From contig CAMJNN010000082.1 in NCBI GenBank assembly GCA_946407325.1, forward strand, positions 1 through 5,258: 5,258 nucleotides of DNA. The letters run 5' to 3'. A model generated the notes under the pieces. The model saw only the letters and a list, made by a program, of their open reading frames with translations, was not told the DNA's origin and did no database searches. This document shows positions 1-5,258 of this stretch, piece by piece. The position numbers and the translations under genes are program-made. Origin of the DNA: an uncultured Prevotellaceae bacterium. Its GTDB lineage: Bacteria; Bacteroidota; Bacteroidia; Bacteroidales; Bacteroidaceae. Numbering within the stretch: position 1 is the stretch's first letter; the number at the start of each line of letters is the position of its first letter.

Positions 1-83
1 GCCAGATCAAAATCCAGCATCACCTTCTGACCACGAATCTCATAAATTTTATCTTGGATTAGCATCAAGTCGTTCATTGCCAT
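1..83 (-). CDS. ORF6N domain-containing protein, N-terminal fragment (cut by window edge)
   Basis: Reading the minus strand from base 83 gives 27 codons, open to the window edge, beginning MAMNDLMLIQDKIYEIRG and continuing QKVMLDFDL. The pattern I-x-x-x-I-x-x-I-R-G-x-x-V-M-L-D-x-D-L is the start of the ORF6N domain, a DNA-binding module known from phage antirepressor-like proteins and also common as stand-alone chromosomal proteins in Bacteroidota. The function in the cell is generally unknown; DNA binding or gene regulation is the usual inference. Two start codons are possible, ATG at 83 and ATG at 77; neither has a Shine-Dalgarno sequence, so I chose the first, but residue 3 is equally plausible. 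A promoter-like box lies about 30 bases upstream. The rest of the protein is outside the window, so the presence of a C-terminal domain cannot be judged. Confidence 0.82.
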   Translation of the reverse strand, partial: MAMNDLMLIQDKIYEIRGQKVMLDFDL

Positions 84-111
84 GAATGTTTTAAAAGTTA
101 GTAATCGGTTG

Positions 112-119
112 CGAAGGTA
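112..119 (-). promoter_or_regulatory. Probable Bacteroidota -7 box for the ORF6N gene
   Basis: On the minus strand the sequence GTACCTTCGCAACC contains TACCTTCG, one mismatch from the Bacteroidota housekeeping -7 consensus TAnnTTTG. It would place the transcription start near base 105, about 20 bases before the ORF6N start codon. No TTTG -33 box is seen at the expected 19-21 base distance, so the promoter is supported by the -7 box and its position only. Confidence 0.5.
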
Positions 120-229
120 CAGTTTTTTCTTGTATTATTTGCTCTTCCAACACCTTCGACTACATCCTTCCGTTGAGTTCAGGTGCTCGTGAGAGCGACA
201 CGTTAGATGCTCAGCTGTTGGGCATCAAG

Positions 230-252
230 AAGGCAGCTATTGTAGCTGCCTT
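230..252. terminator. Hairpin terminator at the 3' end of the esterase gene, possibly bidirectional
   Basis: Arms AAGGCAGCTA (230-239) and TAGCTGCCTT (243-252) form a perfect 10-bp stem with a 3-base loop. For the minus-strand mannosidase/esterase unit it lies directly after the esterase stop codon (255-257) and is followed by the short T-rich run TTCTT. In the plus direction it is followed by TTTCTTATTTT, which is a better T-tract, although no plus-strand gene is evident upstream. It is best read as the terminator of the two-gene unit that may also stop plus-strand transcripts. Confidence 0.75.
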
Positions 253-254
253 TC

Positions 255-1064
255 TTATTTTCCACAAGGGAGTGTGAGCAGCTGGTAGTAGAGTGTCTTG
301 GCCATGCGTTCATGCCCTAAGTTGTTGGGATGTAGCTGGTCGGTGTCGGGCTTGGCGAAATAGATTAGGTTTTCTTCTTGCAAGGGGTAGAGCCCACAGA
401 GGGCGTTCATATCTATCACTGGATATGCCCAGAGGTTGCCGGCTTCTTTCACCGATTCCACATAGGCATCCATCCATTCACCACACTTGTTTTGGTAGGC
501 CTCAGAAGGTTGGAGGTTACGGTCGCCAAAGTTGGCAAAAGCTCGATGGATAGGGGTGAGTAGTACAATTTGTTTCTGTGGGAACATGCGCTTGATGCTG
601 TCGAGGGCGATGTTGATTCTGCCTCGATAGGTATTGGGGTCCATAGCGGGCTGTCGCATGATGCGTTGCTGAAGTGTCTTGGGCTGCCCCGTTGCTGCCT
701 CTACCTGTTCAACGCTCTCGGTAAACCATTGTCCGATAGGTATGCCGGCATTGAAGTCGTTGGTGCCGATAAAGATGATGATGGCATCGAAATCATCGCC
801 GTGCTGTTGCTTCAGTTGGTTGGCTTGCAGGGGGATGGTGTTCCACTCATATCCGCTCACGGCATAGACATAGGAGGTAGTACCCAGCCATTGGTCGAGC
901 AACTGCCAGAACCTCACGGTTGCCGTGCTGTTGTTTGGGTCGGTGATGGAGTCGCCAAAATAGGCAATACGTTTCCCACTCCAAGGATGAGTCAAAGGTT
1001 GCTGTGCCTCGATAGTCATGCAGCATGCCAATGCGAACAATGATGCGATAATGAATCTTTTCAT
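255..1064 (-). CDS. Exported SGNH/GDSL-family hydrolase (probable carbohydrate esterase)
   Basis: The predicted protein has 269 aa. Residues 1-20 form a signal peptide (MKRF, hydrophobic core, cleavage likely after IEA before QQ), pointing to the periplasm. All SGNH blocks are visible: block I GDSIT at 37-41 with nucleophile Ser39; block II Gly71; block III GTND at 100-103 with Gly100 and Asn102 for the oxyanion hole; block V DQLHPN at 242-247 with Asp242 and His245 completing the triad. The enzyme therefore looks active. Family members remove acyl groups, often acetate, from sugars or lipids; the substrate cannot be read from sequence, but the upstream GH92 mannosidase suggests a decorated glycan. 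The start at 1064 is preferred over an in-frame ATG at 1169, because the extra 35 residues would overlap the GH92 gene, are not signal-like and would bury the signal peptide. The gene starts 5 bases after the GH92 stop, indicating co-transcription and perhaps translational coupling; there is no clear Shine-Dalgarno sequence, only an A/T-rich leader. Confidence 0.9.
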   Translation of the reverse strand: MKRFIIASLFALACCMTIEAQQPLTHPWSGKRIAYFGDSITDPNNSTATVRFWQLLDQWLGTTSYVYAVSGYEWNTIPLQANQLKQQHGDDFDAIIIFIGTNDFNAGIPIGQWFTESVEQVEAATGQPKTLQQRIMRQPAMDPNTYRGRINIALDSIKRMFPQKQIVLLTPIHRAFANFGDRNLQPSEAYQNKCGEWMDAYVESVKEAGNLWAYPVIDMNALCGLYPLQEENLIYFAKPDTDQLHPNNLGHERMAKTLYYQLLTLPCGK

Positions 1065-1069
1065 AGTAT

Positions 1070-3415
1070 TTATTGATTGATTTGAGACGTAAGTGAATAA
1101 GGCTTGTCCGTTGGGGCAAGACCACGCTTCTTGTTGGGCTTGGGTCCCATGTCGAACTCGATGACGCAACCCTCGGTAAGCTGACTATGTGTGATATACA
1201 GCTTAGAATAGGGCTGCCCGTTGATGCGAACACGCTGCACATAGCGGTTTCTGTCGCTCACATTGGGCGCCTTGATCTCTACTTCACGGCCATTCTCTAA
1301 GGTCAGTTTCATATAGGGCAGGTAAGGGGCACCTAGTACATACTGGTCGGTACCGGGGGCTACAGGATAGAAACCCAGGGCGGAGAAGATGTACCAAGCC
1401 GACATCTGACCGCAGTCGTCGTTGCCTCCCAAGCCGCGGATGTCGTTGCGATACATTTTGTTCAAGATGGTACGAAGCCACTCCTGTGTCTTCCAAGGTG
1501 TTGAGGTCCAGGCGTAGAGATAAGGCACATGGTGCGAGGGCTCGTTGCCATGCACATAGCCACCCACCAGGCACTCAGCTGTGATATCCTCGTTGTCGGC
1601 ATAGTATTTCTCTGGTAGGTCCATGGTAAACAAGGCATTCAGCTTGTCGAGGAAAGCTTGTTCGCCACCCATGCATTGCATCAAACCATATACATCTTGG
1701 GGGGCATGGAAAGAAAAGTTCCACGAGTTGCCCTCGATGAATCCCTCGCCGTAGGTCTGGTAAGGGTCAAGGTTTTTCTTAAATGTACCGTTCAGGTAGC
1801 GAGGTGAGGCAAAGCCGATGGATGGGTCGAAGGTATTGCGATAGTTCAAGGCTCGCTTTTGGAACGTTGAAGCCACCTGCTCGTTGCCCATCGCCTTGGC
1901 AGCAGCATAGATGGTCCAGTCGTCGAAACTGTATTCCAGCGTATTGGAGGCAGCTGTATCATCATGGTCAAAGGGGGCATAGCCCAAGCGGATATAGTCT
2001 GTCACGCTGGGGAAATTGCGGTTGGTAGCTGTCTGCACCATCGCTTTTAGGGCTTCGTCTTTGTTGATGTCAGCTCCCTTGACAATGGCGTCAGCCAGTA
2101 CGGTTACAGCATGATAGCCTGTCATGCACCATCCTTCGTTGCCCATGAGGCTCCAGACGGGCAACATGCCTAATGCTTGCTGTTGTTGGTGGTGAATCAT
2201 CGACTTTACCATATTGGTATTTCGTGATGGTTTGAGTAGGCCCAACAGGGGGTGTTCAGCCCTGTAGGTGTCCCATACTGAGAAGACAGTATAGTTGTCG
2301 AAATCATTGGCAGTATGAATGTTACCATCTACCCCACGGTATTGTCTGTCAACATCCATATAGATGGAGGGGTTGATCATGGTGTGGTAGAGCGAGGTAT
2401 AGAGCATTGCTTTCTTGTCGGAGGTGCCGTTGCAGTCGATGACCGACAGCTCACGGTTCCAGGCATTACGTGTTTCCTGACAGATGGTCTCGAATGACTT
2501 GCCAGCTGCCTCAGCGTGTAGATTCTTCAGCGCTCCTTCGGTGGAAACGGCAGAAAGGGCTACTTTGACTACTAGTTCTGAAGATGCCGCAGGGTCGAAA
2601 TTGAAATATGCTACCATGCTACGGCCTGCCATATCGGGAAAGTTGTGGTAACGGTCGAACTTACGCCAGAAACCCACATACTTCTCCTGTTTCCTGTCTT
2701 GATAGCCATAGCTGCTGATGGGCTTGGAGAAAGAGATGGCGAAGTAGGTATAGTTGGTACGTGCCCAACCGTCAGTGAGGCGATAGCCCGTGAGCAGGGT
2801 GTCGTTCTCTACACGTAAGGTGGACCAAAGCACCTTGCCGTCGTAATTATAGATACCATGCAGGAGGTCGAGGATGATGCGTTGGTCACTGCCCTGAGGG
2901 TAGGTGTATTTGTGAACGCCTACACGTTGGGTAGCCGTGAGTTGTACCTGTACGCCATTGTCGCCCAACTTCACGGCATAATATCCCGGTGATGCCTGTT
3001 CGGTGTCATGTGAAAAACGCTGACGATAACCACTGTCGGGGTCATCCTTAGTGCCAGGGTTCAGTTGTAAGGCACCCGTTTGTGGCATAATGAGCAGGTC
3101 GCCCAAGTCGGAATGACCTGTGCCGCTCAGGTGGGTGTGACTAAAGCCTACGATGGTATTGTCGGTATGCTGATAGCCAGCGCAATACTCATACACCTTG
3201 CCTTGATACACCCCATTGATGTTGTGGGGAATGGTGTCGGTATCAGGACTGAGCTGTACGATACCAAAGGGGGCACAAGCCCCTGGGAAGGTATGTCCCA
3301 TGCCCTCGGTGCCTATCAACGGGTTGACGTAGGATATTTTATCATCTACTTGGTCGGCCTTGGCTGCAAGGCACGAGAAGACCAACACTGTTATTAAGAG
3401 TATATTCTTTTTCAT
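1070..3415 (-). CDS. Exported glycoside hydrolase family 92 alpha-mannosidase
   Basis: The 781-aa protein has the normal length of GH92, a family of calcium-dependent inverting exo-alpha-mannosidases that trim terminal mannose, often alpha-1,2-linked, from N-glycans or yeast-type mannan. Residues 1-20 form a signal peptide (MKKN, hydrophobic core, cleavage probably after AKA). The N-terminal beta-sandwich carries YVNPLIGT (29-36), HTFPGACAPFG (41-51), FSHTHLSGTGHSDLGD (91-106). The alpha/alpha-barrel part carries SVWDTYRAEHPL (379-390), GNEGWCMTGYHA (425-436), EYSFDDW (494-500), EGNSW (561-565, Glu561 the likely catalytic acid by family analogy), HGNEPSHH (622-629) and GGNDDCGQMSAWY (663-675, with Asp666/Asp667 in the segment holding the base). 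All family landmarks are intact, so it should be active. Linkage specificity is not fixed by what I can see; alpha-1,2 is the most common. It is the first gene of a two-gene unit with the esterase. Confidence 0.96.
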   Translation of the reverse strand: MKKNILLITVLVFSCLAAKADQVDDKISYVNPLIGTEGMGHTFPGACAPFGIVQLSPDTDTIPHNINGVYQGKVYEYCAGYQHTDNTIVGFSHTHLSGTGHSDLGDLLIMPQTGALQLNPGTKDDPDSGYRQRFSHDTEQASPGYYAVKLGDNGVQVQLTATQRVGVHKYTYPQGSDQRIILDLLHGIYNYDGKVLWSTLRVENDTLLTGYRLTDGWARTNYTYFAISFSKPISSYGYQDRKQEKYVGFWRKFDRYHNFPDMAGRSMVAYFNFDPAASSELVVKVALSAVSTEGALKNLHAEAAGKSFETICQETRNAWNRELSVIDCNGTSDKKAMLYTSLYHTMINPSIYMDVDRQYRGVDGNIHTANDFDNYTVFSVWDTYRAEHPLLGLLKPSRNTNMVKSMIHHQQQQALGMLPVWSLMGNEGWCMTGYHAVTVLADAIVKGADINKDEALKAMVQTATNRNFPSVTDYIRLGYAPFDHDDTAASNTLEYSFDDWTIYAAAKAMGNEQVASTFQKRALNYRNTFDPSIGFASPRYLNGTFKKNLDPYQTYGEGFIEGNSWNFSFHAPQDVYGLMQCMGGEQAFLDKLNALFTMDLPEKYYADNEDITAECLVGGYVHGNEPSHHVPYLYAWTSTPWKTQEWLRTILNKMYRNDIRGLGGNDDCGQMSAWYIFSALGFYPVAPGTDQYVLGAPYLPYMKLTLENGREVEIKAPNVSDRNRYVQRVRINGQPYSKLYITHSQLTEGCVIEFDMGPKPNKKRGLAPTDKPYSLTSQINQ

Positions 3416-3425
3416 GGCGGTATAG

Positions 3426-3444
3426 TCCTTATATTTAATTAAGG
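3426..3444 (-). promoter_or_regulatory. GH92 ribosome-binding site within a small potential hairpin
   Basis: In the minus-strand transcript AAGGA (3430-3426) sits 10 bases before the GH92 ATG and is the only Shine-Dalgarno-like match. The leader also contains CCTTA (3444-3440), which can pair with TAAGG (3431-3427), a 5-bp stem with an 8-base A/T loop that would cover the site. The stem is short and its effect is uncertain. Confidence 0.4.
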
Positions 3445-3463
3445 TATGTTCTGGTTTTTGCCG

Positions 3464-3471
3464 TAAAGGTA
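3464..3471 (-). promoter_or_regulatory. Probable -7 box of the GH92/esterase unit
   Basis: On the minus strand TACCTTTA, one mismatch from TAnnTTTG, lies about 50 bases upstream of the GH92 start codon, giving a predicted leader of about 40-45 bases. No TTTG is found 19-21 bases further upstream, so the promoter would be weak or activator-dependent. Confidence 0.45.
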
Positions 3472-3562
3472 ATAAAAAACATTCAGCCGTAGCTTCTTTC
3501 TGCGTCTTTTTATGAATAAACCAAATAAGAATTAATCATTGAATTCGTGAATATTCTGTCAG

Positions 3563-3635
3563 ATAGTAAGTCAAATAGCTGTTTGTGCTTTTAATATGTA
3601 ATTTGTTTGCGTTGTTATTTAATCAAATAGTAAGT
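3563..3635 (+). repeat. Direct repeat ATAGTAAGT, two copies 64 bp apart
   Basis: ATAGTAAGT occurs at 3563-3571 and again at 3627-3635, each flanked by similar A-rich bases (TCAAAT overlaps both neighbourhoods). The core GTAAGT recurs in the inverted repeat at 3678-3729, so these copies are probably part of one set of regulator sites upstream of the P-II promoter rather than an isolated repeat. Confidence 0.6.
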
Positions 3636-3671
3636 TGAAACATATTTTTATCTACAAATGATATTGTTGTT

Positions 3672-3703
3672 TTTGTGTAATACTTACCATTGTCCTAATT
3701 TTG
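3672..3703 (+). promoter_or_regulatory. Bacteroidota housekeeping promoter of the P-II/amtB operon
   Basis: TTTG at 3672-3675 and TAATTTTG at 3696-3703 match the Bacteroidota consensus TTTG / TAnnTTTG exactly, separated by 20 bases, within the preferred 19-21. The predicted transcription start is near 3708-3710, leaving a leader of about 40 bases. One arm of an inverted repeat (3678-3687) lies in the spacer, suggesting that a protein bound there would affect polymerase directly. Confidence 0.8.
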
Positions 3704-3729
3704 CCCACGAAAGCTTTCAGTAAGTATTA
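3678..3729. promoter_or_regulatory. Candidate operator: 10-bp inverted repeat around the P-II promoter
   Basis: TAATACTTAC (3678-3687) and GTAAGTATTA (3720-3729) are perfect reverse complements separated by 32 bases. The left arm lies between the -33 and -7 boxes; the right arm is about 10-20 bases after the predicted start of transcription. With a 32-base gap (42 bp centre to centre, about four helical turns) the arms would be on the same face of the helix, as for cooperative or looping regulators. The regulator is unknown. A transcript hairpin is less likely, since the left arm is upstream of the predicted start. Confidence 0.5.
3709..3718. repeat. Perfect 10-bp palindrome GAAAGCTTTC at the P-II transcription start
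   Basis: GAAAGCTTTC is self-complementary with no spacer and begins at the predicted transcription start, inside the gap of the larger inverted repeat. It might be a half of the operator or a chance palindrome. Confidence 0.4.
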
Positions 3730-3735
3730 ATTTTT

Positions 3736-3740
3736 AAAGG
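3736..3740 (+). promoter_or_regulatory. Ribosome-binding site of the P-II gene
   Basis: AAAGG ends 8 bases before ATG 3749, a normal spacing. The alternative GTG at 3746 would be only 5 bases away, so this site favours the ATG start. Confidence 0.6.
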
Positions 3741-3748
3741 TAAAAGTG

Positions 3749-4096
3749 ATGAAAAGAATTGAAGCGATTATCCGCAAAACAAAGTTTGAGGAGGTGAAAG
3801 AAGCCTTGCTCCAGTCGGATATCAACTGGTTCGAATACCACAATGTACATGGCATTGGACAAAGCAGGGAGGAACGCATCTATCGTGGCGTTCAGTATAG
3901 CACCGATGTAATTGAACGAGTAGCATTGACTATTGTTTGCCGCGACCAGTTTGTAGAACCTACCATAAAGGTGATTCTGCAGGTGGCTCACACGGGAGAG
4001 ATTGGTGATGGTCGTATTTTTGTCAGCGACATTATTGACGTTTGGTCTATCCGTACAGGCGAAAATGGCGATATAGTGCTCCGTGACAAAAAGTAG
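3749..4096 (+). CDS. glnK: P-II family nitrogen regulatory protein (GlnB/GlnK type)
   Basis: The 115-aa product aligns along its length with E. coli GlnB. P-II proteins are small cytoplasmic trimers that bind ATP/ADP and 2-oxoglutarate and control ammonium uptake and assimilation. Visible landmarks are MKRIEAIIRKTKFEEV (1-16), the T-loop (about 36-54) with IYRGVQY (44-50), the B-loop TGEIGDGRIFV (82-92) and the C-loop IRTGE (101-105). Tyr50 corresponds to the modifiable Tyr51 of E. coli. The T-loop is one residue shorter, and several nucleotide-contact positions differ: Lys58 is Arg57, Lys90 is Arg89, Arg101 is Ser100 and Arg38 is missing or replaced by Gln38. The ATG at 3749 is preferred over GTG at 3746 because it matches the family N-terminus and has better spacing to AAAGG. 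The amtB gene follows after 32 bases, the arrangement typical of GlnK, which gates AmtB; the GlnK rather than GlnB name rests on that context. Confidence 0.95.
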   Translation: MKRIEAIIRKTKFEEVKEALLQSDINWFEYHNVHGIGQSREERIYRGVQYSTDVIERVALTIVCRDQFVEPTIKVILQVAHTGEIGDGRIFVSDIIDVWSIRTGENGDIVLRDKK

Positions 4097-4128
4097 CTAC
4101 AAGTATAACAACTAAAGACGTAAAAATT

Positions 4129-5258
4129 ATGAACGAGATAGGTATTTCACTTGATACGGTATGGATGCTATTGGCAGCCATGCTGGTTTTCTGGATGCAA
4201 CCAGGCTTTGCCTTGGCTGAGGCAGGTTTTACTCGCAGCAAAAACACGGCGAACATAATAATGAAGAACTTCGTTGATTTTATGTTTGGTTCATTGCTGT
4301 TCTTCTTTATAGGTTTCGGACTGATGTTTGGCAGTGACGGTGCAGGATTTGTGGGCATGCCCAACTGGGGCGACCTTTCTTTCTACCAGAGCGATCTGCC
4401 TGTTGAGGGTTTCCTGATTTTCGAAACCGTGTTCTGTGCAACCTCGGCTACCATTGTTAGTGGTGCGATGGCTGAACGTACGAAGTTCTCCATGTATTTA
4501 ATATATAGTGCATTCATATCACTGATTATTTACCCTATTGAAGGTCACTGGACCTGGGGTGGGGGCTGGTTGTGCAACGATGCATCTGATGGCTTTATGA
4601 TGAGTACCTTTGGCGATGTTTTTCACGACTTTGCCGGTTCTGCCATTGTTCACAGCGTAGGAGGTGTACTGGCCTTGATAGGTGCTATTGCCCTTGGTCC
4701 TCGTTTGGGCAAATATGGCAAAGACGGTAAGAGCCGTGCTATTCCTGGTCATAACCTGACGATGGCTGCTTTGGGTGTGTTCATCCTCTGGCTGGGTTGG
4801 TTTGGCTTCAATCCGGGTAGTCAGTTGGCAGCATCAGGAGAGGTAAACCGAGTGGCGATATCACATGTTTTCCTTACTACTAATCTGGCAGCTGCTGCTG
4901 GTGGTGTGGCAACGATGTTCATCACTTGGTGGAAATATGGCAAGCCTTCACTCTCTTTGACGCTCAACGGTGTGTTGGCTGGTTTGGTAGGCATCACAGC
5001 CGGTTGCGATTTGGTATCTCCTGTCGGTGCGGTCATCATTGGCTTGGTATGCGGTACCGTACTGGTATATGCCATCGAGTTCATCGACCGCAAGTTGCAT
5101 ATCGATGACCCTGTAGGTGCTTCTTCTGTGCATGGTGTTTGTGGTATTCTTGGTACGCTGATGACAGGACTGCTCTCTACCTCTAATGGAGCTTTCTATG
5201 GTTACGGATGGGGATTCTTCGGAGCAGAGTGCTTCGGCATCCTGTGCATCGACCTCTG
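4129..5258 (+). CDS. amtB: Ammonium transporter (Amt family), C-terminus cut by window edge
   Basis: The frame from ATG 4129 is open for 376 codons to the window end. It encodes an inner-membrane Amt channel that conducts ammonium as a homotrimer. Ten hydrophobic segments are complete (about 7-29, 44-67, 92-113, 119-137, 167-190, 208-228, 245-268, 276-292, 297-317, 331-351) and an eleventh begins near 360. Residues matching the E. coli AmtB channel are Phe102 (Phe107) and Trp143 (Trp148) at the periplasmic gate, Phe227 and Ser231 (Phe215, Ser219), Asp167 in DFAG (Asp160), and the pore histidines His175 and His335 (His168, His318). Unlike E. coli AmtB it has no separate cleavable signal peptide; the first transmembrane helix starts at once. 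The cytoplasmic tail that touches P-II is beyond the edge. No strong Shine-Dalgarno sequence precedes the start, only an A-rich leader. It is co-transcribed with the P-II gene, 32 bases upstream. Confidence 0.97.
   Translation, partial: MNEIGISLDTVWMLLAAMLVFWMQPGFALAEAGFTRSKNTANIIMKNFVDFMFGSLLFFFIGFGLMFGSDGAGFVGMPNWGDLSFYQSDLPVEGFLIFETVFCATSATIVSGAMAERTKFSMYLIYSAFISLIIYPIEGHWTWGGGWLCNDASDGFMMSTFGDVFHDFAGSAIVHSVGGVLALIGAIALGPRLGKYGKDGKSRAIPGHNLTMAALGVFILWLGWFGFNPGSQLAASGEVNRVAISHVFLTTNLAAAAGGVATMFITWWKYGKPSLSLTLNGVLAGLVGITAGCDLVSPVGAVIIGLVCGTVLVYAIEFIDRKLHIDDPVGASSVHGVCGILGTLMTGLLSTSNGAFYGYGWGFFGAECFGILCIDL

Larger units (their letters stand above)
3416..3748. other. AT-rich divergent intergenic region between the GH92 unit and the P-II gene
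   Basis: This 333-bp stretch holds no gene. Its left third carries the GH92 leader and -7 box. Bases about 3480-3560 show no feature I can name. The right half carries the repeated GTAAGT motif, the strong P-II promoter and the P-II leader. It is visibly richer in A and T than the flanking coding regions, as expected for a double promoter region. Confidence 0.8.

Noticed and set aside
95..279. Plus-strand open frame of about 60 codons running across the intergenic stretch and into the esterase 3' end
   Set aside because: It has no in-frame ATG or credible start and no ribosome-binding site, crosses the terminator stem, and the peptide resembles nothing I recognise.
570..1043. Long plus-strand open frame of 157 codons
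   Set aside because: It lies entirely antisense to the SGNH hydrolase, whose catalytic motifs are all present on the other strand; the plus frame has no recognisable domain.
1065..1169. Extended start of the esterase at ATG 1169
   Set aside because: The 35 extra residues overlap the GH92 coding end and would place a charged stretch before an otherwise clear signal peptide.
847..1242. Minus-strand open frame overlapping both the esterase start and the GH92 end
   Set aside because: It is in a different frame from two well-supported genes and shows no protein-like pattern.
3371..3415. Lipoprotein signal for the GH92 enzyme (VFSC, Cys15)
   Set aside because: The segment weakly resembles a lipobox, but the following AKA-D site fits ordinary signal peptidase cleavage better, and the residues after Cys15 lack the acidic export signal of Bacteroidota surface lipoproteins. 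It remains a minor possibility.
3746..3748. GTG start of the P-II gene
   Set aside because: The next codon is ATG, which fits the family N-terminus and has better spacing from AAAGG.
3541..3748. Sigma-54 promoter for the nitrogen operon
   Set aside because: No GG-N10-GC pair in a TGGCAC/TTGC context is present, whereas an exact housekeeping promoter is.
1..5258. CRISPR array, tRNA or rRNA genes, insertion sequence
   Set aside because: No regularly spaced repeats, cloverleaf-like sequences, rRNA motifs, transposase motifs or terminal inverted repeats were seen.

Overview
The window looks like chromosomal DNA of a Bacteroidota member, most likely Prevotellaceae or Bacteroidaceae. The grounds are a perfect match to the Bacteroidota housekeeping promoter (TTTG, 20 bases, TAATTTTG) ahead of the P-II gene, several weaker TACCTTTG-like -7 boxes, weak or absent Shine-Dalgarno sequences, a GH92 family mannosidase with a secretion signal, and an ORF6N-type protein at the edge. 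The genus is an inference; no rRNA or marker gene is present.

Layout from left to right. (1) Bases 1-83, minus strand: the first 27 codons of an ORF6N-domain protein, cut by the window edge. (2) Bases 84-254: a short intergenic stretch with that gene's promoter-like box and two or three hairpins, the last a perfect 10-bp stem ending next to the stop codon of the following gene. (3) Bases 255-3415, minus strand: a two-gene unit, transcribed right to left. It encodes an exported GH92 alpha-mannosidase (781 aa) and then, 5 bases after its stop, an exported SGNH/GDSL esterase (269 aa). (4) Bases 3416-3748: a 333-bp AT-rich divergent control region. (5) Bases 3749-5258, plus strand: a P-II nitrogen regulator (GlnB/GlnK type, 115 aa) followed after 32 bases by the ammonium channel gene amtB, cut by the right edge after 376 codons.

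The two units do unrelated jobs. The left one is a small glycan-degrading module in the periplasm: GH92 trims terminal alpha-mannose, and the esterase probably removes an acyl group such as acetate from the same or a related glycan. No SusC/SusD pair or regulator is visible, so it cannot be called a full polysaccharide utilization locus from this window. The right one is the classic nitrogen pair: AmtB admits ammonium and the P-II trimer gates it in response to 2-oxoglutarate and adenylate nucleotides.

Nothing here is a clearly new system. The most interesting signal is in the control region: the hexamer GTAAGT occurs four times within 160 bp upstream of the P-II gene, two of the copies forming a perfect 10-bp inverted repeat with one arm between the -33 and -7 boxes. 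This looks like a binding site for an unidentified nitrogen regulator. Secondary points are substitutions in the P-II nucleotide-binding residues and T-loop, and a possible small structured RNA at about 180-260.
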